Shown: positions 33,683-44,328, counted from the stretch's first letter. The stretch is DNA of 64,000 nucleotides from Candidatus Altimarinota bacterium (GCA_021734475.1 JAIPIU010000002.1:83592-147591), one strand, 5' to 3'. Translations and numbers: made by a program. Notes: generated by a model not told the origin, from the letters alone.

Positions 33683-36600
33683 ATGAACATTAAAAAATTA
33701 TTCGCAAGTGTAACATCAGTGTTGATGCTTGCTACATTGCTTCCTGTTGCTACATTCGGAGCTTCTTACAGCGACGAATTAGAAGGAGCTTATGATTATG
33801 CCTATGAAAATGGTATAACTACAATGAGTTCAATAGACAACGCTAATATGTATGGTTCTTTGACTAGAATCGCATTAGCAAAAATGATCGCTAACTACGC
33901 TATGGACGTATTAAATCTAGAGCCAGATACAGATATGGATTGTTCTTTTCCAGACGTTTCTGCTAGCTTAGATGCTCAGTATGATGATTGAGTTACAAAT
34001 GCTTGTCAACTAGGTCTTATGGGAGTTGGTATTACTAACTTCAACCCATATGGTATAGTTACTAGAGCAGAATTTGGTACAGTATTGTCTAGAGCTTTAC
34101 GAGGAGATATGTATGATGGAGCTACTCCATACTATGCAGATCACTTAGAAGCTTTGGAAGATGCAGATATCATGACAAATATTTCTAATCCTTCTGCTAC
34201 AGAAGTTAGAGGATATGTAATGTTGATGATGCAAAGAGCTGAAGAGGACGCAACTCCTGCAGCATGTTTGGATCCTATGGTTCAAATAGCTTGTGCTCTT
34301 AATTCAGAAGACGACGCATGTCCAGTTGAATGTAGAGATATAGAAGATGATGAAGATCTTCCTGAATCAGATTGAACATTAAGTTTCGATTTGAATAACA
34401 ACACTCCAGATGCTGCTAGTATAGCTCAAAACGCTCAAGCAGTTGAATTCTTGACTTTTGATGTTGAAGCTACAGATGAAGATGTTCACTTATCTTCAAT
34501 CACAATAGAAAGACAAGGTTTGTGAGATAGAACAGATTTCGACAAGGTTTGGTTAACAAAAGGTGATGTTATTGTTACAACAGACAAAACTATCAATTCT
34601 GATGATCAAGCTACTCTTACATTGGATATAGATGTAAAAGCTGGTTCTACTGAAACATTTACTGTTGTTGCTTCTATGAATAATTTTGCAAACAAAATTA
34701 ATAGTTTCGCTGTAGTAGATGTAGAAGCTAATACAAACGATATTGATGGATTACCTGTAGAATGAGAATCTATGACAACTGTTGCATATACTGTTGCTCA
34801 AGTAACAGCTACTATAAAAGGTGCTGATACTACAATAGATGTATGAGCAGATTGAGTTATCTTGTGAGAATTTAAATTACAAGAAACTACAACTGCAACA
34901 AGAGATGTAGAAATAAAATCTATTAGATTTAAAAACGTTGGAAATGCAAAAATGGCAGATGTTGATAATTTAGAACTATATGCAGATGGATCTTTGGTAG
35001 ATCTAGATGAAGTAGTTGTAGATTGAGATTATGTTACATTTGTATTTGATAACAATTTCATGATAGAAGATGGAAAATCAAATAACTTCTCTATTAAATG
35101 AGATATTTTGGCTGGTGATAACGCAGCTAAATACCAATTCCAATTAAAGAATAAGTTTGACTTATACGCATTGGAAGAAGGAACAAATATGTGAGCTTCA
35201 GTTGATGGTGCTCCATTGCCTCTTAAAACTTACACTTTGAATGCTGGAAAAATCACATTATCAGTAGATAATGAAAATAATCCTTCATCTGAAGAATATG
35301 TAAAAGAAACAGACGATGTATTGTTGTTTGCTGTAAAAGTAGATACAGACCAAGATATCAATGTTGATAAAGTTAGAGTATTTATAGACGATGGTACAAA
35401 AGATCTTACAGAAGCTAATTTTGAATCATATTTCCAAAATTTTGCTCTATACAGAGGTAATAGATTGATAGACACTACAGATAATGTTGTAGTTAATAAT
35501 GTGGCTGCTACTCCTGTAGGAGACGATGGTTTGGATTACTTAGAATTTGATATGTGATGAACATTATCAGATAATGATGTATTGTATGTTTACGTAGATG
35601 TTAAATCTACAGCTGCTGACAATACAGCACTAAAATTAAAAGTTGATAATGCAACTACAACATCAGCTTGATATTCATCTACTCTTCAAGATGTAGAATA
35701 TATATCAAATGGTGATGCTGTTGCTACAGCTAAATTTGCTGGTACAGCTACTTCAAACACAATGACAGTAGTACCTGCTTCAAATGGTGCTTCTATCGTT
35801 AGAAATGACGGTTACGATGCTAGTACAACATTCCTAGCTGGTGAACAAGCTGCAGAACTTATGAAGTTCACAGTAAATGCTGGTAATAGTTCTTCTCTTG
35901 AAATTAAAAGATTGAATTTTGACTTAGATGTTACAAGTTCTCTTTTCTCAAACTATACAAACGTTAAAGTTTTGATAGATGGTGATCAAGAAGGTAACAC
36001 AGAAGATTTTGCTGCTACAACATCTCCAGATGGAACAGTAACAGTAGAAGATATCAATTATGTTATAGCTAAAAATGGTCAAGTACAAGTTACTCTAGTT
36101 TCTGATATTGCTTCTTCAACTGCTGCTGAAGCTACAACACAAATAGATGTAACATTAGATGTTTCTGATTCATTATTCTATGATGTAAATTGAAATGAAG
36201 TTACAGCATGATTAGTAGATGTTGCTTCAGCTAATTTCGTAGTTGCTACATCTGCTTCATTAACTGTTGCAAAAGATGGAAACTCTCCTGACTCTGCTAT
36301 AGTTATAGCTTGAACAAATCAAGTAGAAGTTGCTAAATATAAATTCACTTCATCAAATGGTGATATAAAAGTAAAAGACTTATACTTCAGAAATGTTAAT
36401 GCTGCTGCTGATGATGCTAGAGTATCATCTTATGAATTGGTAGTTAATGATGAAGTAATAGATTCTAGAGCTCCATCAAGCAATAACTTCCACTTCAATT
36501 TAGGTACAACAAATGGTTTTGAAGTAGAAAAAGATGGTAATATAGTAGTTACAATTAGAGCTAACTTAAACTCTATTACAGCTGATTCTCAAACAAACAA

Positions 36601-37294
36601 GGGTATAACTCTTGAATTGACTGATGTAAAAGCTGATACTGTTGCTACATCTACAGCTTTGACTACAGTAAATGGAGGAACTGCTATAGATAATGGTGAT
36701 CACTATACTACATCTGCTTTGGCTGCTTTGAATATTCAATCAGACGCTATGATGGTTAGAAAAACTCAACCTACAGTAGCTACTGTTGATCTATGAACAG
36801 CTAAATTGACTAACGGTGAACAAACTATATACAAATTTACTGTAACAGCTGATTCTGCAGAAGATGTAGAAATTGCTGAAATAGATTTTGATGTAACATT
36901 ATGAGATGCAGACGGTGGTTGAGAAATTGCTGCTCCATTCGCTTCTCACAAGTTATTTATTAACTGAACAGATAAAACAGCTGATGGTGCATTTGCTGCA
37001 CTTGATGTATTTACATTTACATCATGAAAAGATGTTATTATATCTGCTGGTACATCAAAAACATTTGAACTAAAAGCTACATTAGCTTGAGTAGAAACAG
37101 ATGATTATATAACTACAAAAATTATTGAAGATGCTACTGCATCAGCGTGAACATACGCTACAGTTACAGCTGCTTCTGATAATTTTGTATGGACTGATAA
37201 TGCTGGTTCTCCACACTCAAGAACTACAACTGATTGGTTCAATGGTTACAAAGTAAATGGATTAGATACTATAGCTACTACTCTTGAAAAATAG
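33683..37294 (+). CDS. S-layer-like surface protein with N-terminal SLH-like module (1,203 aa)
   Basis: Signal peptide (residues 1-27, ending VATFGA). An SLH-like module spans about residues 28-200 (AYENGITTMSS ... FNPYGIVTRAEFGTVLSRAL ... VRGYVMLMMQRAE). About 1,000 residues of Ala/Thr/Val/Asp-rich repeating beta-type sequence follow with almost no Cys. Length, composition and signal peptide fit a major S-layer or surface protein. Glycine use differs from neighbours: I count about 23 TGA codons, clearly fewer than GGT/GGA, and codons such as GCT, ACA and GTA dominate, as in a highly expressed gene. A strong terminator follows. Confidence 0.8.
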
Positions 37295-37344
37295 TTTGTA
37301 GTAAATAGTTTACTAACATACAAAAAGATTAATTTCTTTTTGAG

Positions 37345-37370
37345 CCCCGGATTCATTCCGGGGTTTTTTT
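37345..37370 (+). terminator. rho-independent terminator of the S-layer-like gene
   Basis: CCCCGGA pairs with TCCGGGG around a 5-nt loop and is followed by seven T. Confidence 0.9.
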
Positions 37371-37431
37371 ATTGCAATTTTTTGTGTAAAATTTATAAAC
37401 TCATTAACTTTATTTAAGTAAAAAATTATTG

Positions 37432-38406
37432 ATGAAAAAATTTATACTTAGCGCGCTTTTATTACTTAGCTTATCTTCTATATCATTATGAGTTAGCGTA
37501 GACCTAAACCAAACAATAGAATTTGATAATAATATATGAGACGTCTCCATTCCCAGTATTATTGTTAATCTGAGTTGAGAAAATTTAGATGAATTTTCTT
37601 TACTCTTATGATCTCAAAAAATTATTTTTATAGATTCTTATAATTGAGATTTGGAGTATTCTATATCAAACGACCACAAAAAATTAACTTTCAAATGAGA
37701 TTTTGAAAATGAAACAATTACAATAGAGTGACTAAAAATAAGGGTATATTGAGACAAAATAAATGAGGCTCGTATATACTTGGATATAAATTGAGATTCT
37801 ATAACAGATTATACGAGTACAAAGTATATATACGTAAATGATGACGACAATGACGATGATACAAAACCATTGCCTATAAAAAATTTATCTTACGAAATAA
37901 ATGGTAAAAATATCAGCTTGTCTTGGACAAAATCTCCAGATTTAGACATAATGAAACAAATTGTAAGAATATATAAGGACAATAACTTTTATATGGATAA
38001 ATTTATTACAGCTGGAGATACTTCCATTGTTTTAGAAAATTATGACACAAACAGTAATTCTTATAAGATAGAAATATATGCAAAGGATCAGTATTATTCA
38101 TCAGATTCTGTATATATAGATATTCCAAAGATAACAAACACTGATATTACACAAGATATTGAAACCACAGAATATAATCAGTCAAAATATGAAACAAATA
38201 GTATTCAACTAAAAGCAATAGCAAATATAATAGATACAAAAATTAATTTAAAAAATTATAATGCAGAGAAATATAATCAGGCCATAGAATATAGAAATCA
38301 ATTGATAGAACTTTTGGATAAATATCTAAAAAAAGAAAAAACAATGTCACAAACATCAAAAGAAATGGTGCCTATATTAGCTTCTCTTATACCGTTTATA
38401 AAATAA
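37432..38406 (+). CDS. secreted protein with FN3-like region (324 aa)
   Basis: Signal peptide at residues 1-20. The first half is beta-rich and unrecognised. An Asp-rich linker near residue 140 is followed by an FN3-like segment (about 147-235: NLSYEINGKNISLSWTKSPD ... SYKIEIYAKD). The C-terminus is helical. The two halves differ: TGA serves for most Gly in the first, while the second has few glycines. It lies 7 bp before the next gene and probably shares a transcript with it. Confidence 0.65.
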
Positions 38407-38413
38407 TTTAAAC

Positions 38414-38998
38414 ATGAAAAAATCTACAAAAAAATTATCGATTTATAAAATCATTATACCTGCTTTATTATTGGTTTTGGTAGGGATATTTCTATATATC
38501 TTCTCATACAACAAAACAATGCCCTTGGAAGAGATATATATAAAGTCTACTTTCACAGTTGAAGAACAAGATAAGTTTAAACAAAAACTACAAGAATCTT
38601 CTTGAAAGAAAATTACATCTTATACAGATGCTATAGATAAAGCCAGGTTATATTCCTATCTTTGATATCCAGGTAAAGCTATCCAAGTTTATAAAGATTT
38701 TGAAAAAATCAGAACATGAGAGTACACTGCCATATTAAACAATATATGACATCTTTACAAAGATGTATGTAAAATACAGGATACTTTAAATAGACCATAT
38801 TGTAAAAAAGCCATATCTTATTATCAAATTCTTATAAATAAATATAGAGATTTTTCTAAATATAAAGATATTTCAATAGTATATTTAAAATTATGAGATC
38901 AAAAAAAGGCATTAGAAAATTATGAGTTATATAAGAAAAAAACAAACAAATGAGAGTCTTGGATAGAAAAAGAACTTGGTATATCAGATAATTTATAA
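38414..38998 (+). CDS. membrane-anchored TPR-like protein (194 aa)
   Basis: A single N-terminal membrane helix (about residues 12-32) is followed by helical repeats of TPR type: AIDKARLYSYLGYPGKAIQV, then TAILNNIGHLYKDVCK, KAISYYQILINKY and KKALENYELYKK. TPR arrays bind partner proteins; the partner is unknown. Probably part of the same envelope operon as the preceding secreted protein. Several Gly are TGA. Confidence 0.65.
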
Positions 38999-39007
38999 AC
39001 TTTGACC

Positions 39008-39033
39008 CCCTCCCACTCCGGGAGGGTTTTTTT
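39008..39033 (+). terminator. rho-independent terminator
   Basis: CCCTCCC pairs with GGGAGGG around a 5-nt loop and is followed by seven T, 10 bp after the TPR-like gene. Confidence 0.88.
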
Positions 39034-39147
39034 ATTTTTCAAAAATAACTCAAGCAAATAAGCGACGAAAAGTCGCTTGCTACCATATCTAAATTTCCAA
39101 ATTTGAAGTGGATCTCTCTTGGATGAAACCAATTAGCAGAGGAGAAA

Positions 39148-39171
39148 GCACCCGGGTGATTTCACGGGTGC
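39148..39171. repeat. REP, CCCGGG class, upstream of the transposase
   Basis: GCACCCG pairs with CGGGTGC around GGTGATTTCA. First of the units flanking the transposase gene. Confidence 0.7.
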
Positions 39172-39262
39172 AATAGTAGTATAGCTTATAAAGCCATATA
39201 ATTCATTTGTCAAAAACAATCTTGAAAAGTAGATAAAAAAGAGTATAGGGGAGAAAGTCTTA

Positions 39263-39294
39263 CCACCCGGGTGTCTTTTTCTGCACCCGGGTGG
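39263..39294. repeat. REP pair, CCCGGG class, just upstream of the transposase
   Basis: CCACCCGGGTG and CACCCGGGTGG face each other across a T-rich 10-bp spacer. It ends 26 bp before the transposase start, as expected for REP/RAYT modules. Confidence 0.72.
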
Positions 39295-39320
39295 GATATA
39301 AGATTTTATTTTTCACTCGG

Positions 39321-39821
39321 ATGCAAATGCCTAAAAGATTAGAATTTGAAGAAAATGCATATTATCATGTTTATAATAGATGATTAAATAAACAAATACT
39401 ATTTCATAATAATAAAGACTTTCAGAGATTTTTACTATATTTGGATATTTATAAAAATAAGTGTAAAAAAGAATTATGAATTATTTCTTATTGTATATTA
39501 CCCAACCATTTTCATTTCGTGCTACTTAATAAATCACAATCTCATAAAATATCTTATTTTATCTGAAATATCTGCGCATCATATACGAGGTATTATAAAG
39601 CTAAATATTGAGCTGATAAATGAGTATTATATTTTGAATCTAGATTCAAAGCCAAATTAATTGACAACGATGAGTACCTACAACAATGCATTCAATATGT
39701 CGAATATAACGCACTCAAACATAAATTAGTTGAGAAGTGAGCTGATCGGATATTTAGATCAGATTCTGGTTCAAAATTAGGATCGGAGATATTAGATTTA
39801 GATTGGGAGTTTGAGTTTTAG
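39321..39821 (+). CDS. REP-associated tyrosine transposase (RAYT, Y1 HUH type)
   Basis: 166 aa (an ATG at 39327 is also possible). Features of the IS200/RAYT family: YHVYNRGLNKQILF near the start, the HUH motif in LPNHFHFVLL (His63, His65), and a C-terminal helix CIQYVEYNALKH with the probable nucleophile Tyr126. RAYT enzymes cut and rejoin single-stranded REP hairpins. CCCGGG-class REPs lie on both sides, and another copy stands at 32.6 kb. It uses both TGA and GGN for Gly, so it is adapted to the host code rather than newly arrived. Confidence 0.88.
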
Positions 39822-39825
39822 TTTT

Positions 39826-39840
39826 ATTACCCGGGTGCAA
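39826..39840. repeat. REP half-unit, CCCGGG class, downstream of the transposase
   Basis: TACCCGGGTGCAA directly follows the transposase stop. It is a single arm rather than a full hairpin. Confidence 0.55.
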
Positions 39841-39907
39841 TAAAGATTCCTTGCTATTCTTCAATAAATGGATATAGGCTAATTAGTTTATCTCCTATCC
39901 AAACAAA

Positions 39908-40105
39908 ATGATTTTTCAAAAAGTTCTCAAAAAGATTCCGAATCTAAATGTTCTTGATCGATCTATCCTCAAGATCTGTCTTGTATCTTTTGGTCTGTTA
40001 TTAGCAGCTTTGATACCAGAACTAGCTCAATTGGATCGATGGATATATGCTATTATTTTTGTAGCGACAGATGTTTATGTCTTGCTTAGATTATTTAGAA
40101 AATAG
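39908..40105 (+). CDS. small membrane protein (65 aa)
   Basis: Two hydrophobic helices (about residues 22-41 and 46-62) with a basic N-terminus (KKIPNLNVLDRSILKICL). Similar short two-helix proteins are often labelled as putative permease fragments, without experimental support. It has a single Gly (GGT) and no TGA, so it reads the same under either code. AT content is lower than in neighbours. Confidence 0.6.
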   Translation: MIFQKVLKKIPNLNVLDRSILKICLVSFGLLLAALIPELAQLDRWIYAIIFVATDVYVLLRLFRK

Positions 40106-40209
40106 ATTATAAAAACAAAACCTACACATTATCAATATTTTTTGTATTGACTTAAATTTGATAATAATTATAAGATAATTCAAAACAAAAATATCAAAAA
40201 ACGCTCAAT

Positions 40210-40698
40210 ATGGAAAAATTTATTTTGATTATCGCTATTGCGGGTATTACTTTCATCGCACTCAGGATTAGACATCATTACAAGCAACAAAACAGAGAAT
40301 TATTGGATAATTTTCTTGAGATACTTTCATCATCATTTCATGAAGGTAAATGGAAGTTACTGGAAACAACAGATGTTTTTTCTTATAGTGATGAAAAAAT
40401 TAAAGACTCTTTGATATCTATTATCAAAAAAGACACTTCTCATTTTTTGAGAGAATTAATATCGAAGATGGAATCATTTCCAAGAGGAGGCTTTCGCTAT
40501 TATACTGGCGATCCTGGGACAAATACATTTGTTGCTAGGGCTTACAACTTAATCAAAGAACATCATCTGAGGATTTATTCACTTTCAAAAAAAGAAAGAA
40601 TAGAAAATCTAGATAAATTATGTGATGATTTTTATGATGCATTACAAAAAATAATTCTGGATATCCAACAGAATGGTGACTTGATAAAAAACACTTAA
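40210..40698 (+). CDS. hypothetical protein, TGA-free (162 aa)
   Basis: Not recognised. An N-terminal hydrophobic segment (residues 4-20) is followed by a charged helical domain with a SFPRGGFRYYTGDPGTNTF motif. All eight or so glycines use GGT, GGC, GGA or GGG and none uses TGA, unlike most genes here. That suggests a later arrival from a standard-code donor, though small size limits certainty. A well-formed terminator follows. Confidence 0.65.
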   Translation: MEKFILIIAIAGITFIALRIRHHYKQQNRELLDNFLEILSSSFHEGKWKLLETTDVFSYSDEKIKDSLISIIKKDTSHFLRELISKMESFPRGGFRYYTGDPGTNTFVARAYNLIKEHHLRIYSLSKKERIENLDKLCDDFYDALQKIILDIQQNGDLIKNT

Positions 40699-40704
40699 TT
40701 TATT

Positions 40705-40738
40705 AAACCGTTTGCTTTTTAGCAGACGGTTTTTTTTA
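40705..40738 (+). terminator. rho-independent terminator
   Basis: AAACCGTTTGC pairs with GCAGACGGTTT (one G-T) around a 6-nt loop and continues into a T-run. Confidence 0.9.
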
Positions 40739-40763
40739 TTCCGTTGTTTCAAACGGAAACCAT

Positions 40764-40978
40764 GTCATCTCGAGCAGAGTCGAGAGATCCCTTAAATCGA
40801 TTTCTTCGTTCTGCTCAGAATGACGGTTAATATTCTCAATAACAGTGATCTGGTCATTGCGATCCGCCTTGGCGGGAAAGCAATCTTAAATAAACGAAAA
40901 AAAAAGATTGCCGCGTCGTCGTTTCACTTCTCCTCGCAATGACAGTTCTGTCATTTTACTCCTTGCAATGACAGAGAA
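40764..40978. repeat. palindromic repeats, GTCATTGCGA and TCGAGCAGAG classes
   Basis: Fills the 313-bp gap before lemA. 40764-40824 runs from GTCATCTCGAGCAGAG to CTGCTCAGAATGAC. 40853-40943 runs from GTCATTGCGATCCGCC to CTCCTCGCAATGAC, with a matching GAAAGCAATCTT/AAGATTGCCGCG interior. A shorter unit ends at 40973. Repeats of this appearance occur in many unrelated bacteria. Confidence 0.65.
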
Positions 40979-41051
40979 ATAATATCCTTTATTTGCTTTT
41001 TATAAATAAAAATTTATACTCCCAAAAACTTTTATCATTTAATATTCAAAC

Positions 41052-41606
41052 ATGAATAGTGGATTAATCTTTCTTATTATCATCTGAGTGATTGTTCTTT
41101 ATCTAATAATGGCATACAACAAGCTTATCAAACTTAGAAATAATATTCATAATGCGTTCGCAGATATAGATGTACAAATGAAACTCAGATTTGATTTAAT
41201 TGAAAATTTGGTAAATACTGTAAAATGATATGCTAGTCACGAAAAAGAAACACTAGAAAAATTGACTCTAGCTAGGACAAATTTTATGTCGGCACAATCT
41301 CCACAAGATAAATTAGCTGCTGATAATATGCTTAGCTGAGCTTTGAAATCATTGTTTGCTGTATCAGAAAACTATCCAGATTTAAAAGCTAATCAAAATT
41401 TTCTACAACTACAAAATGAACTTAGTGATATAGAAAACAAACTAGCAGCAGCTAGAAGATACTTCAACTCTTCTACTAACGAATACAATTCATCTATACA
41501 ATCTTTCCCTACCAATTTAGTAGCTAAATCATTCAATTTCAAAGAAGAGAAATTTTTTGCTATAGAAAATCCAGAAGAAAAAGAAGTACCCAAAGTTCAG
41601 TTTTAA
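41052..41606 (+). CDS. lemA: LemA family protein
   Basis: 184 aa: one N-terminal membrane helix (about residues 4-21), then the LemA helical bundle ([64 protein letters not shown]). The conserved block [13 protein letters not shown] is diagnostic. LemA function is unclear, but the gene is commonly paired with the membrane protease htpX, as here 322 bp downstream with only repeats between. Confidence 0.92.
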
Positions 41607-41613
41607 TCACACT

Positions 41614-41887
41614 GTCATTCCGGTCTCATTGTTGCAACCGGAATCTAAATCACTGTGTCATTCCGGCCTCAAATGTTGCAGCCGGAATCTATAGTTTAAT
41701 AAATACTACCACATAGTCTGACACTCAGAATAACGATTACCTAGTCATTGCGAGCGTATGCGAAGCAATCTTAAATAAACAAAAAAAAGATTGCCGCGTC
41801 GTCGTTTTACTTCTCCTCGCAATGACAGAAAAAAAAAGATTCCCTCTTCCAACCCAACACCATGTAATGGTGTAGTATCGCAATGAC
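41614..41887. repeat. palindromic repeat cluster between lemA and htpX
   Basis: Two ATTCCGG-class copies (41614-41646 and 41657-41690), one GTCATTGCGAGC/CTCGCAATGAC unit (41744-41826) and a GATTCCC...CGCAATGAC unit holding a CACCAT/ATGGTG hairpin (to 41887). No gene in the 322 bp. Confidence 0.7.
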
Positions 41888-41928
41888 TAGTATTTTAACA
41901 TTTTTACATTTTAACGTTTTTACGTCCC

Positions 41929-42858
41929 ATGTACAAAGGTATCCAGAGTTCTATTTGGTCCAATAGAATGAAGAGTTATTTTTTGATAGTGCTTTTCCCT
42001 ATATTTTTGCGACTTGTAGTGGACGTGGTTTTTACATTACTATTTTTTCTAGACAAAGAATCTCAGCTTACTCTCAATCAATCACGAGCTCAAGCTTTAT
42101 CTATATCCGGAGATATTTTCACTCTACTTGGTCCAATTATTTTGATACGATGAATGATTTCATTCTTTTTTTATAGAAAAATAATATTCAAATTTTCAGG
42201 AGCTAGAGAACTTACTAGAAAAGAAAATCCTGAAATTTACAATATAGTAGAAAATTTGTGTATCTCTAGATGACTCCCCAATCCCAAAATCTGAATTATA
42301 GATGATGATAGTCTCAATGCTTTTGCTACATGACGAAACACCAAATCAGCCTGGATTGTTTTCTCTAGATGATTGATCAATAAACTAGAAAAATCTGAAA
42401 TAGAGGCTGTTGCTGCTCATGAACTCAGCCATATTATCAACAAAGATTCTCTACTAATGATAGTGATAATAGTTTTTGTCTGAGTAATATGAACATTGTG
42501 ACAAATACTTATCAGAATCAGGTCTCGTAATAGTGAATGAAAATGAAATATATTACCATTAATCTGACTTATATTTATTATTTTATGATATTTAATATAT
42601 CCATTTATCCAGCTTGCTATTTCACGTAAGAGAGAATACTTAGCAGATGCTGGTAGTGTAGAACTTACCAAAGATAAATATTCAATGATCTCAGCATTAC
42701 AAAAAATATCTCAAGATCCTGTGATAGAATCTATAGAAAAAGACACAGTAGCTGCTATGTGTATCCAGACACCATTTTCAGCAAAGAGTAAATTCAAGAC
42801 ATTACTTTCCACACATCCATCTATAGAAGATAGAATCAAAGCATTGCAAAGCTATTAA
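41929..42858 (+). CDS. htpX: HtpX-like M48 zinc metalloprotease
   Basis: 309 aa with four hydrophobic helices. The zinc motif HELSH lies at residues 164-168, and the third ligand is probably the Glu in SRKREYLADAGS. The N-terminal half carries the usual IIDDDSLNAFATGRNTKSAW block. HtpX degrades damaged membrane proteins at the inner membrane. The N-terminal ~80 codons contain no TGA while later ones contain many. Convergent with dnaJ, with hairpin repeats between the two. Confidence 0.92.
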
Positions 42859-42889
42859 AGTCCTCCTAAGAAGGCGACTAAAAAAAAGT

Positions 42890-42975
42890 CCCCCTAGGAA
42901 GGGGGATAAAGGGGGTTTATTTCTTATTAAGAACAAAAACCACCCTGCCCCTCCTTATCAGGAGGGCTTAGTTTT
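42890..42975. terminator. bidirectional hairpins between htpX and dnaJ
   Basis: CCCCCT/AGGGGG at 42890-42905, and CCCTCCT/AGGAGGG at 42949-42966 followed by CTTAGTTTTT. The second matches the dispersed CCTCC-class unit near 27.5 kb and overlaps the dnaJ stop. Confidence 0.6.
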
Positions 42976-44041
42976 TCTTTCCTTTTCTCAATTCTTCCCA
43001 AAGCTTTTCTTCAGCTTTACTTAATTTTTTAGGAATACTTACATGTGGGATGAGATACATATCTCATTTTTTTCAAAAAATTCATCCTGTTCAGAAACCT
43101 TTCCCAGAAATTTTAACCATATCTCATATTTGAGTTCATTTTGGTATTTTTACTTTCATTTTTCATTCTGGATGTGAAATTTGAGCTTCACCACCCAAAA
43201 CTAAATCAAAAATACTGACATCTATTTTGCTATATAAATTATCTCATTTTCTTTCAAAGACTTTTGATGGATTTATACGTATCTGAATATAAAGATCTCA
43301 TGTTTCAGTAGTCCCAAATCCCGCATGTCCTTTGCCTGTAAATTTAATATAAGCTCAGTCTTTGATTCAAGCTGGTATTTTTATATCTATAGTCTCTTTA
43401 ACTTCTTCTAATCATCCGTTATCCAGTTCCTTTCAGTTTTTTGTATATATATTACCACTACCACCACATTTATCACAAACTGCTTGTGTTTGCATCACTC
43501 CAAATGGGGTTCTAGCCTGTTTAGTTACCTTACCGTGACCTTTACATATATCGCATTGTTTGCTTTCTGCTCATTTGACTTGCATATATCTATGATAAGC
43601 TATCTTTTTTTCTACTCCCAAAAATCATTCTTCAAAGCTAATAACTATCGTATCTTTGATATCTTCTCATCTTCTTACTCTAGATCTTCATCCTCATCCA
43701 AAATCTCATCCAAAAATTCATCACATTAGATCACCAAAATCTACACTACCAAAATCAAAACCTGATCCTCCATTGAATCCACCAAAATCAAAACCTGATC
43801 CTCATCCTCATCCAAAACCGGAGAATCATCATTGTTTAAAAGAATCATATTGTTGTTTTTTGGCTGTATCTCCGATTACTTGGTACGCTTCGTTCACTTT
43901 TTGAAATTCTTCTTTGCTACCTCATTTATCAGGATGATGTTTGACAGCAGCTTTTTTAAATGCTTTTTTGATCTCTTCGGGGCTAGCATCTTCCGATACT
44001 CATAGTATTTTGTAATAATCTTTATTTGGATCAAAGTCCAT
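42968..44041 (-). CDS. dnaJ: chaperone protein DnaJ with a reduced zinc finger
   Basis: 357 aa. J domain at residues 6-70 with HPD at 36-38, a Gly/Phe-rich linker rich in TGA and GGN Gly, a zinc region near residues 155-200, and the C-terminal substrate-binding domains (IPAGIKDGAYIKFTGKGHAG onward). Only two CxxCxGxG motifs are present (CDICKGHG and CDKCGGSG) instead of the usual four, so it can form one zinc site. It stimulates DnaK ATPase; grpE is at 53.5 kb, dnaK is not in the window. Start ATG gives MDFDPNKDYYKILGV. Confidence 0.93.
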
Positions 44042-44076
44042 GTACGTGAATTTATAATCTAAAATATATTTTTTTA

Positions 44077-44168
44077 GTCATTCCGGTCTCAATGACGAAG
44101 TCTGCAGCCGGAATCTATGTCTTTCAATTAATTAAGATTCCGGCCGCAAATAATAAAGCCGGAATGAC
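44077..44168. repeat. palindromic repeat pair, ATTCCGG class
   Basis: GTCATTCCGGTCTCA...GCAGCCGGAATCT, then GATTCCGGCCGCAA...GCCGGAATGAC in opposite orientation. The second half is the same module that lies in frame inside uvrC. The remaining gap to 44360 is AT-rich. Confidence 0.75.
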
Positions 44169-44300
44169 GACGAAACGTTGTTAGCACACTAGTGTAGGAG
44201 GTGATATTATAAAGAAAAGAAATTCGATTGCAAATTTTTATCTAAATTTTAATCAAAATAACTCTTTAAAAATTTGTTTATAAATTTTGTTTTATAAAAT

Positions 44301-44328
44301 TTGCAAAAATCAGATTTGTGTTTATAAT
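44301..44328 (+). promoter_or_regulatory. probable promoter
   Basis: TTGCAA, 16 bp, TATAAT; 31 bp before the ATG at 44360. Confidence 0.5.

Noticed and set aside
40764-41887. CRISPR array
   Set aside because: Repeats are palindromic units of unequal length and spacing in mixed orientation, with no constant spacer size and no cas genes.
43484-43904. Plus-strand open frames of about 80 codons across dnaJ
   Set aside because: Antisense to the Gly/Phe and zinc regions of dnaJ; Pro/His/Ser-rich products are complements of the Gly-rich linker.
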